This document shows, piece after piece, positions 55,084-64,000 of a stretch of DNA of 64,000 nucleotides; the first letter of the stretch is position 1; every line of letters starts with the position of its first letter. Source of the DNA: Campylobacter concisus (GTDB lineage Bacteria > Campylobacterota > Campylobacteria > Campylobacterales > Campylobacteraceae). The notes beneath the pieces are model-generated. The model searched no databases. It was given only the letters and a program-made list of their open reading frames with translations, and was not told where the DNA came from. Made by a program: the position numbers and the translations under genes. The stretch lies in the NCBI RefSeq assembly GCF_002092855.1, contig NZ_LVLC01000001.1, positions 434,001 to 498,000 of the forward strand, read 5' to 3'.

Positions 55084-56732
55084 TAAATTTTCTTATCAAA
55101 GCCCACATCAAGGCCACCAAATTTTTTAAATCTATCATTTAGCTTCACTTTTGACAAAGTTTTGATATTAAAGTTTGAAACTATAAGTCCAAGCTTTGAT
55201 ATTGCTTGTTTTAATTCGCTAGAGTTTGAGAGGATTAGCTCCTTAAACTCATTTGTTTGCGTAGCTACCGAAAGATCAATGTACCTTTTATCAATAAGTC
55301 CAACCATCACATTTATCTGTCCAAATTTCTTAAAATTTAGATCGATCTGAGCGTAAAATTTATCCTTTTTGCCTTGCTTAAATGCGATATTTCCACCCTC
55401 AACGCCGTCCCAAATATAAGGCATATAAGTTTGAATCCCGCCTTGAAGGCTTGATATCATTTGATGCATCTCGATCTGCGAAATCATCTTATTTGCAGCA
55501 TTTACGCTTTGTGGGTTTTGACTCTTTTCACTGATGTTTAAAAGCGTACTTTTTATATCTTGGCTTAGCACTTTTGAAATTTCGCTGCTATTTTTAATCG
55601 TAATGTTATTTATATCGTTTGTAGCGAGATTTAACTGCTTTAAAAGCGCCTTGCTCTCACTTAGCTCATTTTTAGCCAAACTTGCCTTAGCATCAGCAAG
55701 ACTTAGGCTATGAGCAAGACGTCTCGCCGCACTTTGGAGCTTATCTTGCAAGCTACCATCCTTTGAAACATCGCTCATCTCATTAAACGCTTTTACAAGC
55801 CCTGCTTCATCGCCTATATTATTTAGCGTTTTTAGATCGTTTTTTATGCTATCAAGGATAGTTTTTAGCTCTTTGTGATTTTGGCTAAAACCAAAATTTT
55901 GATTTAGCTTTTCATTTGCCAGGCTTGCGACTTTTTCACTTAAATTTGAGATGAAATTTTGCATTTTGCCTATTTGATTTTTTACTAGCTCACCATTTTG
56001 ATCTTTTGAAAAATTTTTATCTAAAAATTTAACCACACTATCAAGCTTATCAACATCTTTTAAAAGGGTTTTTATATTTGAGTTATCAAGGATGTTTTTT
56101 GCGTCATTGCTCGCTTTTTCAAGTATAGAAGCAAGCTTTGAAAAAGAATTTTGATTGTCTAATTTTTCATCATTTAGGGTTAAAATTTGATTTAGTAAAT
56201 TCCCGCTTGAGAGATTTTTTATATCGCTTAGTAGCTTCTGAACCGAGCTTGGAAGCTTCTCTGGACTAAGTGCGTCTTTTAAATTTGCTTCAAGCATTAC
56301 ACCTGAGTTTTTGATCTGATCATTTAGTGAGCCAGCTTTTAGATCGGCTATTGGTTTTAGAAATTCTTTTAGCTTTAGTGCAAGGCTCTTTATCTCAGGG
56401 CTTTCATTTTGGGTTGCTTCTAATTCTAAGCTTTTTGCAAGGTCTGATAGCTCACCTGCTAAATTTGGAGCGATTTTCGTGTCTTTTGCCTGAGATAAAA
56501 TTTGTTCAGCCTTGCTAAGACTTGAAGCACTTTTTAGATCATCAAGTACTCTTGCAACGAGTTTTCCAACATTATCAAGTGTCTCTGAAATGCTTTGCTC
56601 ACTATGCGTTTGTACGCTTGGCTGATTTTTAAAAAGCGAGCCTTCATTTTTACGAACTGGCACATTTTGAGCAGTATTTTGCCCGGTTTGAACCGAAGTA
56701 TTTGATATATTCAAAGAATTTCCTACGTCCAT
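55083..56732 (-). CDS. FliK-like protein with Flg_hook-type C-terminus
   Basis: 549 residues. A long, low-complexity helical part rich in Lys, Ser, Leu and Asn (about 1-420) precedes a compact C-terminal domain (about 425-535: IWDGVEGGNIAFKQGKKDKF, LNFKKFGQINVMVGLIDK) that looks like the hook-length-control domain which contacts FlhB. Its direct neighbour is the FlhX-like gene, so a role in export-substrate switching or flagellar secretion is likely. It could also be a second FliK paralogue; the assignment is by pattern. Confidence 0.72.
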   Translation of the reverse strand: MDVGNSLNISNTSVQTGQNTAQNVPVRKNEGSLFKNQPSVQTHSEQSISETLDNVGKLVARVLDDLKSASSLSKAEQILSQAKDTKIAPNLAGELSDLAKSLELEATQNESPEIKSLALKLKEFLKPIADLKAGSLNDQIKNSGVMLEANLKDALSPEKLPSSVQKLLSDIKNLSSGNLLNQILTLNDEKLDNQNSFSKLASILEKASNDAKNILDNSNIKTLLKDVDKLDSVVKFLDKNFSKDQNGELVKNQIGKMQNFISNLSEKVASLANEKLNQNFGFSQNHKELKTILDSIKNDLKTLNNIGDEAGLVKAFNEMSDVSKDGSLQDKLQSAARRLAHSLSLADAKASLAKNELSESKALLKQLNLATNDINNITIKNSSEISKVLSQDIKSTLLNISEKSQNPQSVNAANKMISQIEMHQMISSLQGGIQTYMPYIWDGVEGGNIAFKQGKKDKFYAQIDLNFKKFGQINVMVGLIDKRYIDLSVATQTNEFKELILSNSSELKQAISKLGLIVSNFNIKTLSKVKLNDRFKKFGGLDVGFDKKI

Positions 56733-56735
56733 TTT

Positions 56736-57980
56736 TTACTTTTTATTTTTTCTATCGGCAAAATTTCCATTTTGCTCAATAGTAGCTATGCCAGCCGTCC
56801 TTGCAACGAGCCTATCGTTATACTCTTTTCTCATGTGCTGTGGTATTGTCTTTTGCGTTAGTGCAAATAAAATAAGTCCAGCAAAAAGCACCAAATAAAC
56901 ATAGATAAAGCCAAATGCTCCAAAAATTTTCATCGCATAGCTCATAAGAAGCGGCGAGAAAAGCGAAGCCAAAGAGTAGCTAAATAGTAAAGCACGTGCG
57001 ACTTGCACGCTCTTTGTCTTGTCTGTGATCTCGTCATTTGCCCTAGCTAAAGAAAGCCCATAAGTGCAAAAAATTCCAGCTCCAAAAAAGAATGAAAGTA
57101 GATATTCAACCGTTAAATTTTTGCCATTTAGCAAAAACAAAACCGCACTTATTAAAGCCACGCTGCTACAAAGCAAAATAGCTGGCCTTCTGCCATATCT
57201 ATCAGAGAAACTACCGATAAAAACTTGAGCTAAAAAGCCTCCGATCATCGCAACCGTCATAAAAAATGACGCCTCTTTTGTGCCGTATCCTTGAAGCAAA
57301 ACAAAAAGGCTTGCCATCGAAAAAAAGCCGTTTATTGCTAAGCCTGCAATGAGCGCACCAACAAGAGCGAGCGGGACGATACCAAAAATTTTTGGGATGT
57401 TTATGGGCTGACGCTCTGGGATTTGAGGCTGATTTATACGGATCAAATTTAATGGAATGCTTGAGAGCATGATAAAAGCTGCACTTATGATGAAAATTTC
57501 AAAGATATTAAGGTTAAGCGCTAAGATCAAAATGCCAAGTCCAAAACTTGTGTAAAAAACGCCTTCATAAAAGGCTATCACGCGAGATCTTATTTTATTT
57601 GGAATTTTTGCATTTAGCCAGCTTTCTATAACCATCAAAAGTGCGTAATAGCAATATCCCAAAAATGCACGCAATATCGCCCAGAATACTAAATTTTGAT
57701 TTACCGCATGAAGCATAGCTGAGACTGCAAAAATAGCTGAAAAGATGGCAAAGGCTCTTATGTGGCCAGTAGTTGAGATGACTCTGTGAGCTGTAATGGT
57801 GCTAATTAACGCGCCTACAAAAAAGCCTGTATTGATTAATCCAATCTCTAGCTCACCCACTCCATTTTGCTTAAGAAGTGCGCTACAAGATGCGATGACT
57901 AGGCCATTTCCGATAAAAAGCAAACTCATGCCCAAAAATAGCGGTCCCATCGAGCGGATGATCCTAAAGCTACTTGCCAT
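56736..57980 (-). CDS. MFS transporter, YcaD-like
   Basis: About 414 residues from ATG at 57980 (MASSFRIIRSMGPLFLGM); the open frame runs up to 58058 inside the preceding gene, but that extension is not membrane-like. Some 12 helices, with FIGSFSDRYGRRPAILLCSS carrying the MFS loop motif in the second half. Resembles YcaD-type carriers; substrate unknown. It overlaps the upstream gene by 11 bases. Confidence 0.85.
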   Translation of the reverse strand: MASSFRIIRSMGPLFLGMSLLFIGNGLVIASCSALLKQNGVGELEIGLINTGFFVGALISTITAHRVISTTGHIRAFAIFSAIFAVSAMLHAVNQNLVFWAILRAFLGYCYYALLMVIESWLNAKIPNKIRSRVIAFYEGVFYTSFGLGILILALNLNIFEIFIISAAFIMLSSIPLNLIRINQPQIPERQPINIPKIFGIVPLALVGALIAGLAINGFFSMASLFVLLQGYGTKEASFFMTVAMIGGFLAQVFIGSFSDRYGRRPAILLCSSVALISAVLFLLNGKNLTVEYLLSFFFGAGIFCTYGLSLARANDEITDKTKSVQVARALLFSYSLASLFSPLLMSYAMKIFGAFGFIYVYLVLFAGLILFALTQKTIPQHMRKEYNDRLVARTAGIATIEQNGNFADRKNKK

Positions 57981-58494
57981 CAGTATCCTTTGCGGTATTA
58001 AATTTATTCTCCATAAGCCCAAAAATAAATGCGCCAATAGGCATCGGAGCAAGCCCAACTAAAAAACCAGACACATTTAGTAAATTTTCATTTTTTAAAA
58101 AGATAAATCCAAAAAAAAGTATCGCATAAGCCACCAAGCGGTAAGGCATAAAGGCTGCCACAAAACTCTTATCTTTAAATGAAAATCTCTGCTTTTTTAG
58201 CCTTGCTTTCTCATCCTTTAAGCTAAAATCTTTTGCCTCATTCTGGGGCAAAATTTCTTCTTCCTCTTCGTCCTCTTCTTCTATCTTGGCTAAAATTTCA
58301 TCTCTAGCATTTTCTAGTCTAGAATTTATGCGGTTTTTGTAGGCAAAAAAACTAGCCGTTAAGATAATAAGCGAGGCAAAAAATGAAATTTGCGAGCTTA
58401 TGAAAAATTGATTTGATATAAATTTGCCAACCGCGCTAAGAGCTAGCCAAAGCGCAAAATAGCAAATCAAAAGCCTACTAATCATCCTCATCAT
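57970..58494 (-). CDS. Conserved membrane protein of the hemL/AtpZ neighbourhood
   Basis: About 174 residues. I place the start at one of the ATG codons at 58485-58494 (MMRMISRLLICYFALW), overlapping the AtpZ-like stop; an earlier start at 58527 is possible. Two helices near the N-terminus, a charged, glutamate-rich loop with KIEEEDEEEEEI, then two more helices (about 120-170). C. jejuni has a like gene (as I recall Cj0851c) in the same place. No known function. Confidence 0.7.
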   Translation of the reverse strand: MMRMISRLLICYFALWLALSAVGKFISNQFFISSQISFFASLIILTASFFAYKNRINSRLENARDEILAKIEEEDEEEEEILPQNEAKDFSLKDEKARLKKQRFSFKDKSFVAAFMPYRLVAYAILFFGFIFLKNENLLNVSGFLVGLAPMPIGAFIFGLMENKFNTAKDTDGK

Positions 58495-58756
58495 CGTCTT
58501 TTGTGTAGCCTTTGTATCTGCTTTCATCTTTTAGCTCATCTAGGCTTTTTATCTGCGCTTTGTAAGCTTTATAGACATTTAAAATAGCAGCTGCGATGCC
58601 AATAGCAAAGCCTATCCAAAGAGCTGGTGTAAAATTTGTAGCCTTTTTTACAAAATACCCTAGCCCAGTGCCAAGCAAGATCGCAACTACGATTGAAACA
58701 CCAAGGCTTAGCTGCTCAGCACCCGCTACGATATCTTTTATCTTAAATTTTGCCAT
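58478..58756 (-). CDS. AtpZ/AtpI-like small membrane protein
   Basis: 92 residues with two helices (LSLGVSIVVAILLGTGLGYF, TPALWIGFAIGIAAAILNVY) and an acidic C-terminus. The pattern is that of AtpZ/AtpI proteins, thought to aid assembly or Mg2+/Ca2+ supply of ATP synthase; here it is far from an atp operon. It starts at the last base of the hemL stop and overlaps the next gene slightly. Confidence 0.8.
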   Translation of the reverse strand: MAKFKIKDIVAGAEQLSLGVSIVVAILLGTGLGYFVKKATNFTPALWIGFAIGIAAAILNVYKAYKAQIKSLDELKDESRYKGYTKDDDEDD

Positions 58757-60039
58757 TAGGCTTTTATCTCCAAAAATGCCTCTTTGGCTGCGCTTACCGC
58801 TAGATCGATATCTGCTTCACTCATCGCATCACAGACAAATCCAGTTTCAAACTGGCTAGGTGCAAGATAAATTCCACGCTTAAGCATCGCTTGGTGAAAT
58901 TTAGCAAAGAGCTTTGTGTCGCTCTTTAACGCATCGTCGTAGTTTTTCACGGCATGATCTGTAAAAAAGTAGCCAAACATCGAGCCACGAACATCAGTTT
59001 GGATGGTGATACCAGCACTCTTTGCAGCCTCTTTAAAGCCAGCCATTAGTTTTAGGGCAAGCTTTTCGAGTCTAGCGTATAAATTTGGATCACTATTTAT
59101 CTTTGAAATCGCCGCTATGCCAGCACTCATCGCTACTGGGTTGCCACTTAGCGTGCCTGCTTGATAGACAGCGCCATCTGGGCTTAAGCAGTCCATTATC
59201 TCAGCCTTACCTCCAAATGCAGCGACGTTCATACCTCCGCCTATAACCTTGCCAAATGTGATGAGATCAGCGTCCACTTCGTGAAATGGATATGAGCCAA
59301 GGCGAGAAGCTCTAAAGCCGCTCATAACCTCATCAAGAATGAGCACAGCGCCAAATTTATCGCAAAGCGCTCTAAGCTCTTCTAAAAATTTCTTATTAGC
59401 TGGCACAAGCCCCATATTTCCTGCAATTGGCTCGATTATGACGACGCCTATCTTGTCTTTATTATTTTCAAAAATGGCTTTTACGCTTTCTATATCGTTA
59501 TAAACTGCCAAATAGGTGTTTTTCACAACATCTTGTGGCACGCCACTGCTTGAAGCGTTGCCGTATGTCGTAGCGCCACTTCCTGCTTTGATAAGAAGTG
59601 CATCGCTGTGTCCGTGGTAGCAGCCCTCAAATTTTATTAGTCCATATTTTTTAGCATATCCTCTAGCCACTCTGATAGCGCTCATGGTAGCCTCTGTGCC
59701 AGAGCTAACGAAGCGAATTTTATCTATTTGTTTAAACTCATCGCATATTAGCTTTGCTAGAGCGGTCTCTTTTGGAGATGGCGCGCCGTAAGATACGCCT
59801 TGTTTTACAGCAGAGATGATCGCTTCTTCGATATCTTTGTCACAGTGACCAAAGATGAGCGGTCCCCAGCTTTGGATGAAGTCAAGGTATTTTTTACCCT
59901 CGATGTCGTATAGATAAGCGCCCTTTGCATGATCGATCATTACAGGCTCACCACCAACGCTTCCAAATGCGCGAACTGGTGAATTTACTCCACCTGGGAT
60001 ATATTTTTTGGCTTCGCTAAATGCCTCTTTATTTGTCAT
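58756..60039 (-). CDS. hemL: HemL, glutamate-1-semialdehyde 2,1-aminomutase
   Basis: 427 residues, a PLP enzyme that converts glutamate-1-semialdehyde to 5-aminolevulinate, the precursor of heme. PLP lysine K264 is in [31 protein letters not shown] and [11 protein letters not shown] are also typical. The window contains many heme proteins that depend on this pathway. ATG at 60039 overlaps the cytochrome gene stop by 4 bases. Confidence 0.96.
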   Translation of the reverse strand: MTNKEAFSEAKKYIPGGVNSPVRAFGSVGGEPVMIDHAKGAYLYDIEGKKYLDFIQSWGPLIFGHCDKDIEEAIISAVKQGVSYGAPSPKETALAKLICDEFKQIDKIRFVSSGTEATMSAIRVARGYAKKYGLIKFEGCYHGHSDALLIKAGSGATTYGNASSSGVPQDVVKNTYLAVYNDIESVKAIFENNKDKIGVVIIEPIAGNMGLVPANKKFLEELRALCDKFGAVLILDEVMSGFRASRLGSYPFHEVDADLITFGKVIGGGMNVAAFGGKAEIMDCLSPDGAVYQAGTLSGNPVAMSAGIAAISKINSDPNLYARLEKLALKLMAGFKEAAKSAGITIQTDVRGSMFGYFFTDHAVKNYDDALKSDTKLFAKFHQAMLKRGIYLAPSQFETGFVCDAMSEADIDLAVSAAKEAFLEIKA

Positions 60040-60641
60040 TTTTTATCCTTTTGATTTTGTGTTTTTAAATTTGTCTTTTGATTATCTTTTGGGTTTGTAG
60101 CTGGTTTTACTGGCGACTTTGGTGCTTGCGTAGTAGCAGTTTTTGCTGACTCAGCTGGTTTTACTGGTGCAGTTTTAGCTGGTTCTGCTGGTTTTGTAGC
60201 AGGGGCGGCTTTGGCAGATTGCTCTGGCTGTTTTTGCGTCGTATCAGTGGAAACTGGCTTGCTTAAATTTTGCGCTTTTGCTGCTTTTGAAGGAGTATTT
60301 ATCTTATTTGTAATGTACTCATAAAGAATCGTAGTCTCCTCGTCTGTCAAAAAATAGCTTGGCATGACACCTTTTGGCTTAGTTAGAGCGGCTTTAAAGC
60401 TTTCAAAATCTATATCATTTATCTTTGGTGCTCTAAGCTCATCGTCAACCGTTTTGTTTGCCTTTTTGTCAAAGTGTTTGTATTTAGAGATTAGACTGCC
60501 CTCACCCTTTGTGCCGTGGCACTTGTCACATCCTATGCCGCGTGGATTTAGGTAGAGCATCTTGGCGTACTCGGTCTTTGTGATAAAATCAGCACCAAAA
60601 ATCGCCACACAAAAAAGCAAAAACAAAAAAACAGACCGCAT
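60036..60641 (-). CDS. Monoheme cytochrome c with Ala/Pro/Lys-rich tail
   Basis: 201 residues: signal peptide [17 protein letters not shown], one heme site C38-H42 ([11 protein letters not shown]), likely axial Met in [12 protein letters not shown], giving a class I cytochrome domain of about 100 residues. After it comes a tail of about 95 residues made of repeats such as [20 protein letters not shown] and ending in lysine-rich sequence. The tail could span or bind cell-wall material. It precedes hemL, with a 4-base overlap; as I recall Cj0854c is similar. Confidence 0.85.
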   Translation of the reverse strand: MRSVFLFLLFCVAIFGADFITKTEYAKMLYLNPRGIGCDKCHGTKGEGSLISKYKHFDKKANKTVDDELRAPKINDIDFESFKAALTKPKGVMPSYFLTDEETTILYEYITNKINTPSKAAKAQNLSKPVSTDTTQKQPEQSAKAAPATKPAEPAKTAPVKPAESAKTATTQAPKSPVKPATNPKDNQKTNLKTQNQKDKK

Positions 60642-60654
60642 AAACCTCTCTTTT

Positions 60655-60684
60655 AAAAATTTAATTTAATTTTAGGTATGATAC
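60655..60684 (+). promoter_or_regulatory. Likely promoter of folD
   Basis: TATGAT at 60677-60682 with T-rich DNA before it, about 43 bases ahead of the folD ATG. Confidence 0.4.
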
Positions 60685-60724
60685 CACCCTTGTGATTAAA
60701 AAAGCTTTTAAATAAGGATCCAAT

Positions 60725-61585
60725 ATGAAAATTTTAGACGGCAAAGCCGTATCTTTAAAGGTCAAAGAAAGCGTAAAAGTAAGAGCTGAAGAACTAAAAA
60801 AATTTGGCGTAGAGCCAACCCTAGCTGTTATCTTAGTAGGCGAAGATAAAGCATCTCAAACATACGTTAGAGCCAAAGAAAAAGCCTGCAACGAATACGG
60901 CATAAAAAGCGTAGCTCACCGTCTAAGCGAAAATACAACCCAAGCAGAGCTTCTAGCGCTTATAAATGTGCTAAATTTAGACGATAGTATCCATGGAATT
61001 TTAGTGCAGTTGCCACTTCCAAAACATATAGATACAAATACCGTTTTAGCAACGATCGATCCAGCAAAAGATGTAGATGGCTTTCACGCTGTAAATGTTG
61101 GCAAACTTGTTAGTGGGCTAGATGGCTTTGTGCCTTGCACACCACTTGGCGTGATGGAAATTTTAAAAGAGTATGGCATTGATGTGGCTGGACTAAACGC
61201 GGTGGTGATCGGCAGAAGCAACATTGTTGGCAAGCCTATGGCAAATTTACTTCTAAACGCCTCGGCAACCGTTACGATCACTCACAGCAAAACTAAAAAT
61301 TTAAAAGAAATTTGCAAAAATGCTGACCTCATCGTCGCAGCTATTGGCAAGCCATTTTTCTTAAAGGCTGATATGGTAAAAGATGGCGCAGTGGTCGTTG
61401 ATGTGGGCATAAATAGACTTGATGATGGCAGACTTGTAGGCGATGTGGATTTTGACGAGGTCGCACCAAAATGCTCATACATCACGCCAGTTCCTGGAGG
61501 CGTGGGTCCGATGACGATTGCGATGCTTTTAAATAACACAATCCTTGCAGCCCAAGCTAAGATAGCTAGCCACAAAAGAGCGTAA
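60725..61585 (+). CDS. folD: FolD, methylenetetrahydrofolate dehydrogenase/cyclohydrolase
   Basis: 286 residues, a bifunctional enzyme that makes 10-formyl-THF from 5,10-methylene-THF. Visible are [14 protein letters not shown] with the catalytic Lys region, [12 protein letters not shown], the NADP motif [16 protein letters not shown], and the end [25 protein letters not shown] precedes ATG. It begins a three-gene run with lepB (2-base gap) and the M50 gene. Confidence 0.96.
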   Translation: MKILDGKAVSLKVKESVKVRAEELKKFGVEPTLAVILVGEDKASQTYVRAKEKACNEYGIKSVAHRLSENTTQAELLALINVLNLDDSIHGILVQLPLPKHIDTNTVLATIDPAKDVDGFHAVNVGKLVSGLDGFVPCTPLGVMEILKEYGIDVAGLNAVVIGRSNIVGKPMANLLLNASATVTITHSKTKNLKEICKNADLIVAAIGKPFFLKADMVKDGAVVVDVGINRLDDGRLVGDVDFDEVAPKCSYITPVPGGVGPMTIAMLLNNTILAAQAKIASHKRA

Positions 61586-61587
61586 TA

Positions 61588-62493
61588 ATGAAAAAAATTT
61601 TTACTAAATTTTATGACTTTTGCTCGAGCTGGACTGGCACAGTCATCATCGTGCTTTTTGTTATATTTTTCATAGCTCAAGCCTTTGTTATCCCGTCTGG
61701 TTCGATGAAAAACACGCTTTTGGTTGGTGATTTTTTATTTGCAAAAAAATTTGTTTATGGTATACCAACACCAAGAATTCCATGGCTTGAGGTAAAAATT
61801 TTACCCGAGCTAAATGACAATGGGCATCTTATTACAGGCGATGGTCCGGCAAGAGGCGATATAGTCGTCTTTCGTTATCCAAAAGATGAAAAGACCCACT
61901 TTGTAAAACGCTGCTTTGCCACAAGCGAAGATGAGATCGTCTTTACTGAAAAAGCCCTATATCTACGCCCAAAAGAGGGAGATGATTTTATAAAGGCAAA
62001 CTGCCGTGAAAATTTAAATGGTAAAGAGAGTAAATTTGGCTACTCATGTAGCGATATAACCGAGCTTGATGGCAAACTTTTCATAAAAGAGCCATATAGG
62101 TTTAGCGGCATCCACTATGATGAAAATGTAAATTTATTTGAGCAGATGATTTTCATGCTAAATACAAATAAAGATAGTGTTTTTATGAAGCCAGTGCTAT
62201 TTAGCTCATTGCCGCAAAATCCAAATTTTAACTTTAATGCATTTTACGTCAAAGTGCCAAAGGATGAGTACTTTATGATAGGCGACAACCGCGATCACTC
62301 AAATGATAGCCGTTTTTGGGGAAGCGTGGCTTACAAGGACATAGTCGGAGAGCCTTGGTTTATATATTTTAGTTGGGATAAAAACTACAATGTGCGCTGG
62401 GAGCGTATCGGACGCTTTGTAGATACGATAGAAAATGACGAATTTTTCACTAACAAAGCTCTAAAAGAAGGCGAAGTAGATGGACTTCATTGA
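61588..62493 (+). CDS. lepB: LepB, signal peptidase I
   Basis: 301 residues, an inner-membrane serine protease that removes signal peptides of exported proteins. One helix (about 16-33), then IPSGSM with catalytic S39, and K107 in KTHFVKRCF completes the Ser/Lys dyad; the GDNRDHSNDSRFWG box is intact. It cuts the signals of most exported proteins listed here, but not lipoproteins. It overlaps the M50 gene by 14 bases. Confidence 0.95.
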   Translation: MKKIFTKFYDFCSSWTGTVIIVLFVIFFIAQAFVIPSGSMKNTLLVGDFLFAKKFVYGIPTPRIPWLEVKILPELNDNGHLITGDGPARGDIVVFRYPKDEKTHFVKRCFATSEDEIVFTEKALYLRPKEGDDFIKANCRENLNGKESKFGYSCSDITELDGKLFIKEPYRFSGIHYDENVNLFEQMIFMLNTNKDSVFMKPVLFSSLPQNPNFNFNAFYVKVPKDEYFMIGDNRDHSNDSRFWGSVAYKDIVGEPWFIYFSWDKNYNVRWERIGRFVDTIENDEFFTNKALKEGEVDGLH

Positions 62494-63139
62494 TAACATA
62501 GACATAGTCAAAGTCGCCACTATCGTCATCTCTTTAATAATCGCCATCGTCGGCCACGAGATCGCTCACGGATATGTAGCTTATAAATTTGGCGACAACA
62601 CCGCAAAAAATCTTGGCAGACTTAGCATAAACCCTATAAAACACATCGATCTTGTTGGCACTATCATCGTGCCACTGGTGCTTTATCTAAGCACTGGCAT
62701 GATGTTTGGCTGGGCAAAACCAGTGCCTGTAAATACCTACACAGTTGTGCGAAATGGCGGCTACAAGGCAGCTATCTACGTAAGTCTAGCTGGCATTTGC
62801 TACAACGTCATCTTAGGCATCTTATCGCTTTTTGTGCTAAAGGCTTTATTAAATATAGAAACCTTTGAAATTTTACTTCAGTTTTTATTTACGCTTGCGC
62901 TTTTAAATTTGATGTTAGCTATCTTTAACCTCTATCCGATCCCGCCACTTGATGGCTTTCACGCACTCGAGTACGCGCTTAGAAATTTTGGCTTTCACGC
63001 ACTGGCAGAGAAGCTTGAGGGCATCTCGCGATATGGCTTTGTCATCCTTATCATCATCCTCGTTTCGCCGTTAAAAGATAATATCTTGTATCCAATAAAA
63101 TACGTTTTAGATATCGCAAGCGCCTTTATAAATGACTAA
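62480..63139 (+). CDS. M50-family (site-2-protease-like) membrane metalloprotease
   Basis: 219 residues, five to six helices. The zinc motif is H26-E27-x-x-H30 in VGHEIAHGYVAYKFGD, and the second ligand Asp lies in NLYPIPPLDGFHAL. No PDZ domain, so it belongs to the short group of S2P-like proteases rather than to RseP. Substrate unknown. Its overlap with lepB suggests a link to signal-peptide processing, but this is inference. Confidence 0.88.
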   Translation: MDFIDNIDIVKVATIVISLIIAIVGHEIAHGYVAYKFGDNTAKNLGRLSINPIKHIDLVGTIIVPLVLYLSTGMMFGWAKPVPVNTYTVVRNGGYKAAIYVSLAGICYNVILGILSLFVLKALLNIETFEILLQFLFTLALLNLMLAIFNLYPIPPLDGFHALEYALRNFGFHALAEKLEGISRYGFVILIIILVSPLKDNILYPIKYVLDIASAFIND

Positions 63140-63165
63140 ATTTAGAGCAAATTTGCTCTAAATTT
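63138..63165. terminator. Bidirectional terminator after the M50 gene
   Basis: A perfect 28-base palindrome, AAATTTAGAGCAAA followed by its complement; it spans both gene ends between convergent genes and carries its own T-run. Confidence 0.75.
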
Positions 63166-64000
63166 TTGGCTTTGTGATCTTATAAGAGTACTCTTTTTTA
63201 AATTCCTCTTTTGGCGTAAGCCTAAATTTAAGCTCCACCTTGCCATCTTTGCTGATATCTTTTTTGTCAAAGCCCTTTACCTCGACCTTTACTGCCTCAT
63301 CAGCAGACACTGGCACACGCTCCACCAAAGTGATATCAACGCTCTTACTTGAGTTATTTTTGACACTTATCTCATAACCCTCTTCGCTTATGCGGTCTTT
63401 GCCAAGAAGCGAGCTCTTTTTAAATTTATTTAAGCGCTCTTTTTTAAGCTCGATTAGCTCGTTTTGTCCTAAAAATAGCTGAGAGGGCTCATCTTTTGCT
63501 TTCATCTCAAACTCGCTTGGACTACCAACACTCACGCTATTAACGTAAAACTGCGTTTTAGTTGGAGTTAGATCGTCATTTAGCTTAAAACTGGCCACAT
63601 TATATGCCTTTAGCGAGCCGTAAAAATCAGCAAAAACGCTAAAATTTGCATCCATTTTTTGCGTGTCGTAAGTTATATATTTGCTCTCGCCTTTTGCTAA
63701 ATTTATCCCATCTATCTTCCAAATTTTGGCAAACTCATTCTCATCTCTTTGCACACGCATATCAGCGACCTCAGCAGTGACTTTCGCAGCTCTTAGCATA
63801 TTTTTTGAAGTGCCGTAACCATCAGCCTCTGCCTCGCTCTCCTCATACCAAGGGTAAAACTTGCTTGGAGCAAGCGCTTTTTGATATCTGGTCGGATAGA
63901 TAGCGAGTTTTAAATTTTTAACTTCACTTGCAAATGGGTTGGTAAGCAAAATTTCTTGTTTTATCAAGATATTTTTGTTTTTTGTGTCTACATAAATTTC
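63158..64000 (-). CDS. DUF4139-like protein (C-terminal part)
   Basis: Partial gene: the frame is open to the window edge, so the start is outside. The visible 280 codons are beta-rich: KQEILLTNPFASEVKNLKLA, PSQLFLGQNELIELKKERLN, then ISEEGYEISVKNNSSKSVDI and TLVERVPVSADEAVKVEVKG. This resembles DUF4139 proteins, generally exported and of unknown function. It is convergent with the M50 gene and shares its terminator. Confidence 0.6.
   Translation of the reverse strand, partial: EIYVDTKNKNILIKQEILLTNPFASEVKNLKLAIYPTRYQKALAPSKFYPWYEESEAEADGYGTSKNMLRAAKVTAEVADMRVQRDENEFAKIWKIDGINLAKGESKYITYDTQKMDANFSVFADFYGSLKAYNVASFKLNDDLTPTKTQFYVNSVSVGSPSEFEMKAKDEPSQLFLGQNELIELKKERLNKFKKSSLLGKDRISEEGYEISVKNNSSKSVDITLVERVPVSADEAVKVEVKGFDKKDISKDGKVELKFRLTPKEEFKKEYSYKITKPKI

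Noticed and set aside
57981..58058. Extended N-terminus of the MFS gene at 56736-57980
   Set aside because: The extension lies within the preceding gene and is not conserved-looking; MASSFRIIRSMG is the natural start.

Overview
This window looks like the chromosome of a Campylobacter, most likely a C. concisus-type species. Reasons: low-GC DNA with AAATTT-rich gene edges; the epsilonproteobacterial nap order A-G-H-B-F-L; a receiver-less CheB; an FlhX-like FlhB fragment; futalosine-pathway mqnC; short RecG; and gene strings I recall from C. jejuni (lon-bamD-fliW, and flhX-fliK-like-MFS-AtpZ-hemL-cytochrome-folD-lepB). The species call is inference. No rRNA, tRNA, CRISPR array, insertion sequence or phage gene was seen.

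Layout. 1-5537 (minus): periplasmic nitrate reductase operon napAGHBFL, with napL cut by the window edge. 6078-8045: a methyl-accepting chemotaxis protein. 8254-8409: the truncated 3' end of an EamA transporter gene. 8744-11971: a TorA-like S/N-oxide reductase with its cytochrome c. 12070-14177: intact EamA gene, DyP-type peroxidase, DUF4230 protein. 14458-17649: subtilisin-type autotransporter. 17693-23706: threonine ammonia-lyase, TrmA, an NhaC-type antiporter with a frameshifted start, a short-chain dehydrogenase and an ankyrin protein. 23740-30643: AcnB, Ogt, Lon, BamD, FliW. 30705-37046: a four-gene coupled cluster of one very large secreted MshQ-like protein and three pseudopilins. 37127-41173: Hpf, a non-coding stretch with decayed sequence, a DUF1523 protein and quinol-dependent nitric oxide reductase. 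41371-44210: FecBCD-type ABC importer. 44290-50324: small excalibur protein, RecG, M16-like protein, MqnC, a Cys/His/Met-rich lipoprotein, NfeD and SPFH proteins. 50405-53282: two NlpE-like lipoproteins and an MFS carrier. 53331-56732: CheR, CheB, FlhX-like and FliK-like proteins. 56736-64000: MFS carrier, AtpZ, HemL, cytochrome c, FolD, LepB, M50 protease and a partial DUF4139 gene.

How it works together. Nap, the TorA-like reductase, NO reductase and two c-type cytochromes make a microaerobic/anaerobic respiratory set fed by menaquinol, and MqnC belongs to the menaquinone pathway. Imperfect FNR/CRP-family dyads lie before all three reductase operons. Motility and chemotaxis are represented by FliW, the FliK/FlhX-like pair, CheR, CheB and the chemoreceptor.

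Most worth a second look: the MshQ-like/pseudopilin cluster at 30705-37046 (a pilus- or secretion-like system unusual for Campylobacter); the homopolymer frameshift at the start of the NhaC gene; the TorA operon lying between two directly repeated EamA 3' ends; and the paired CxxC NlpE-like lipoproteins.
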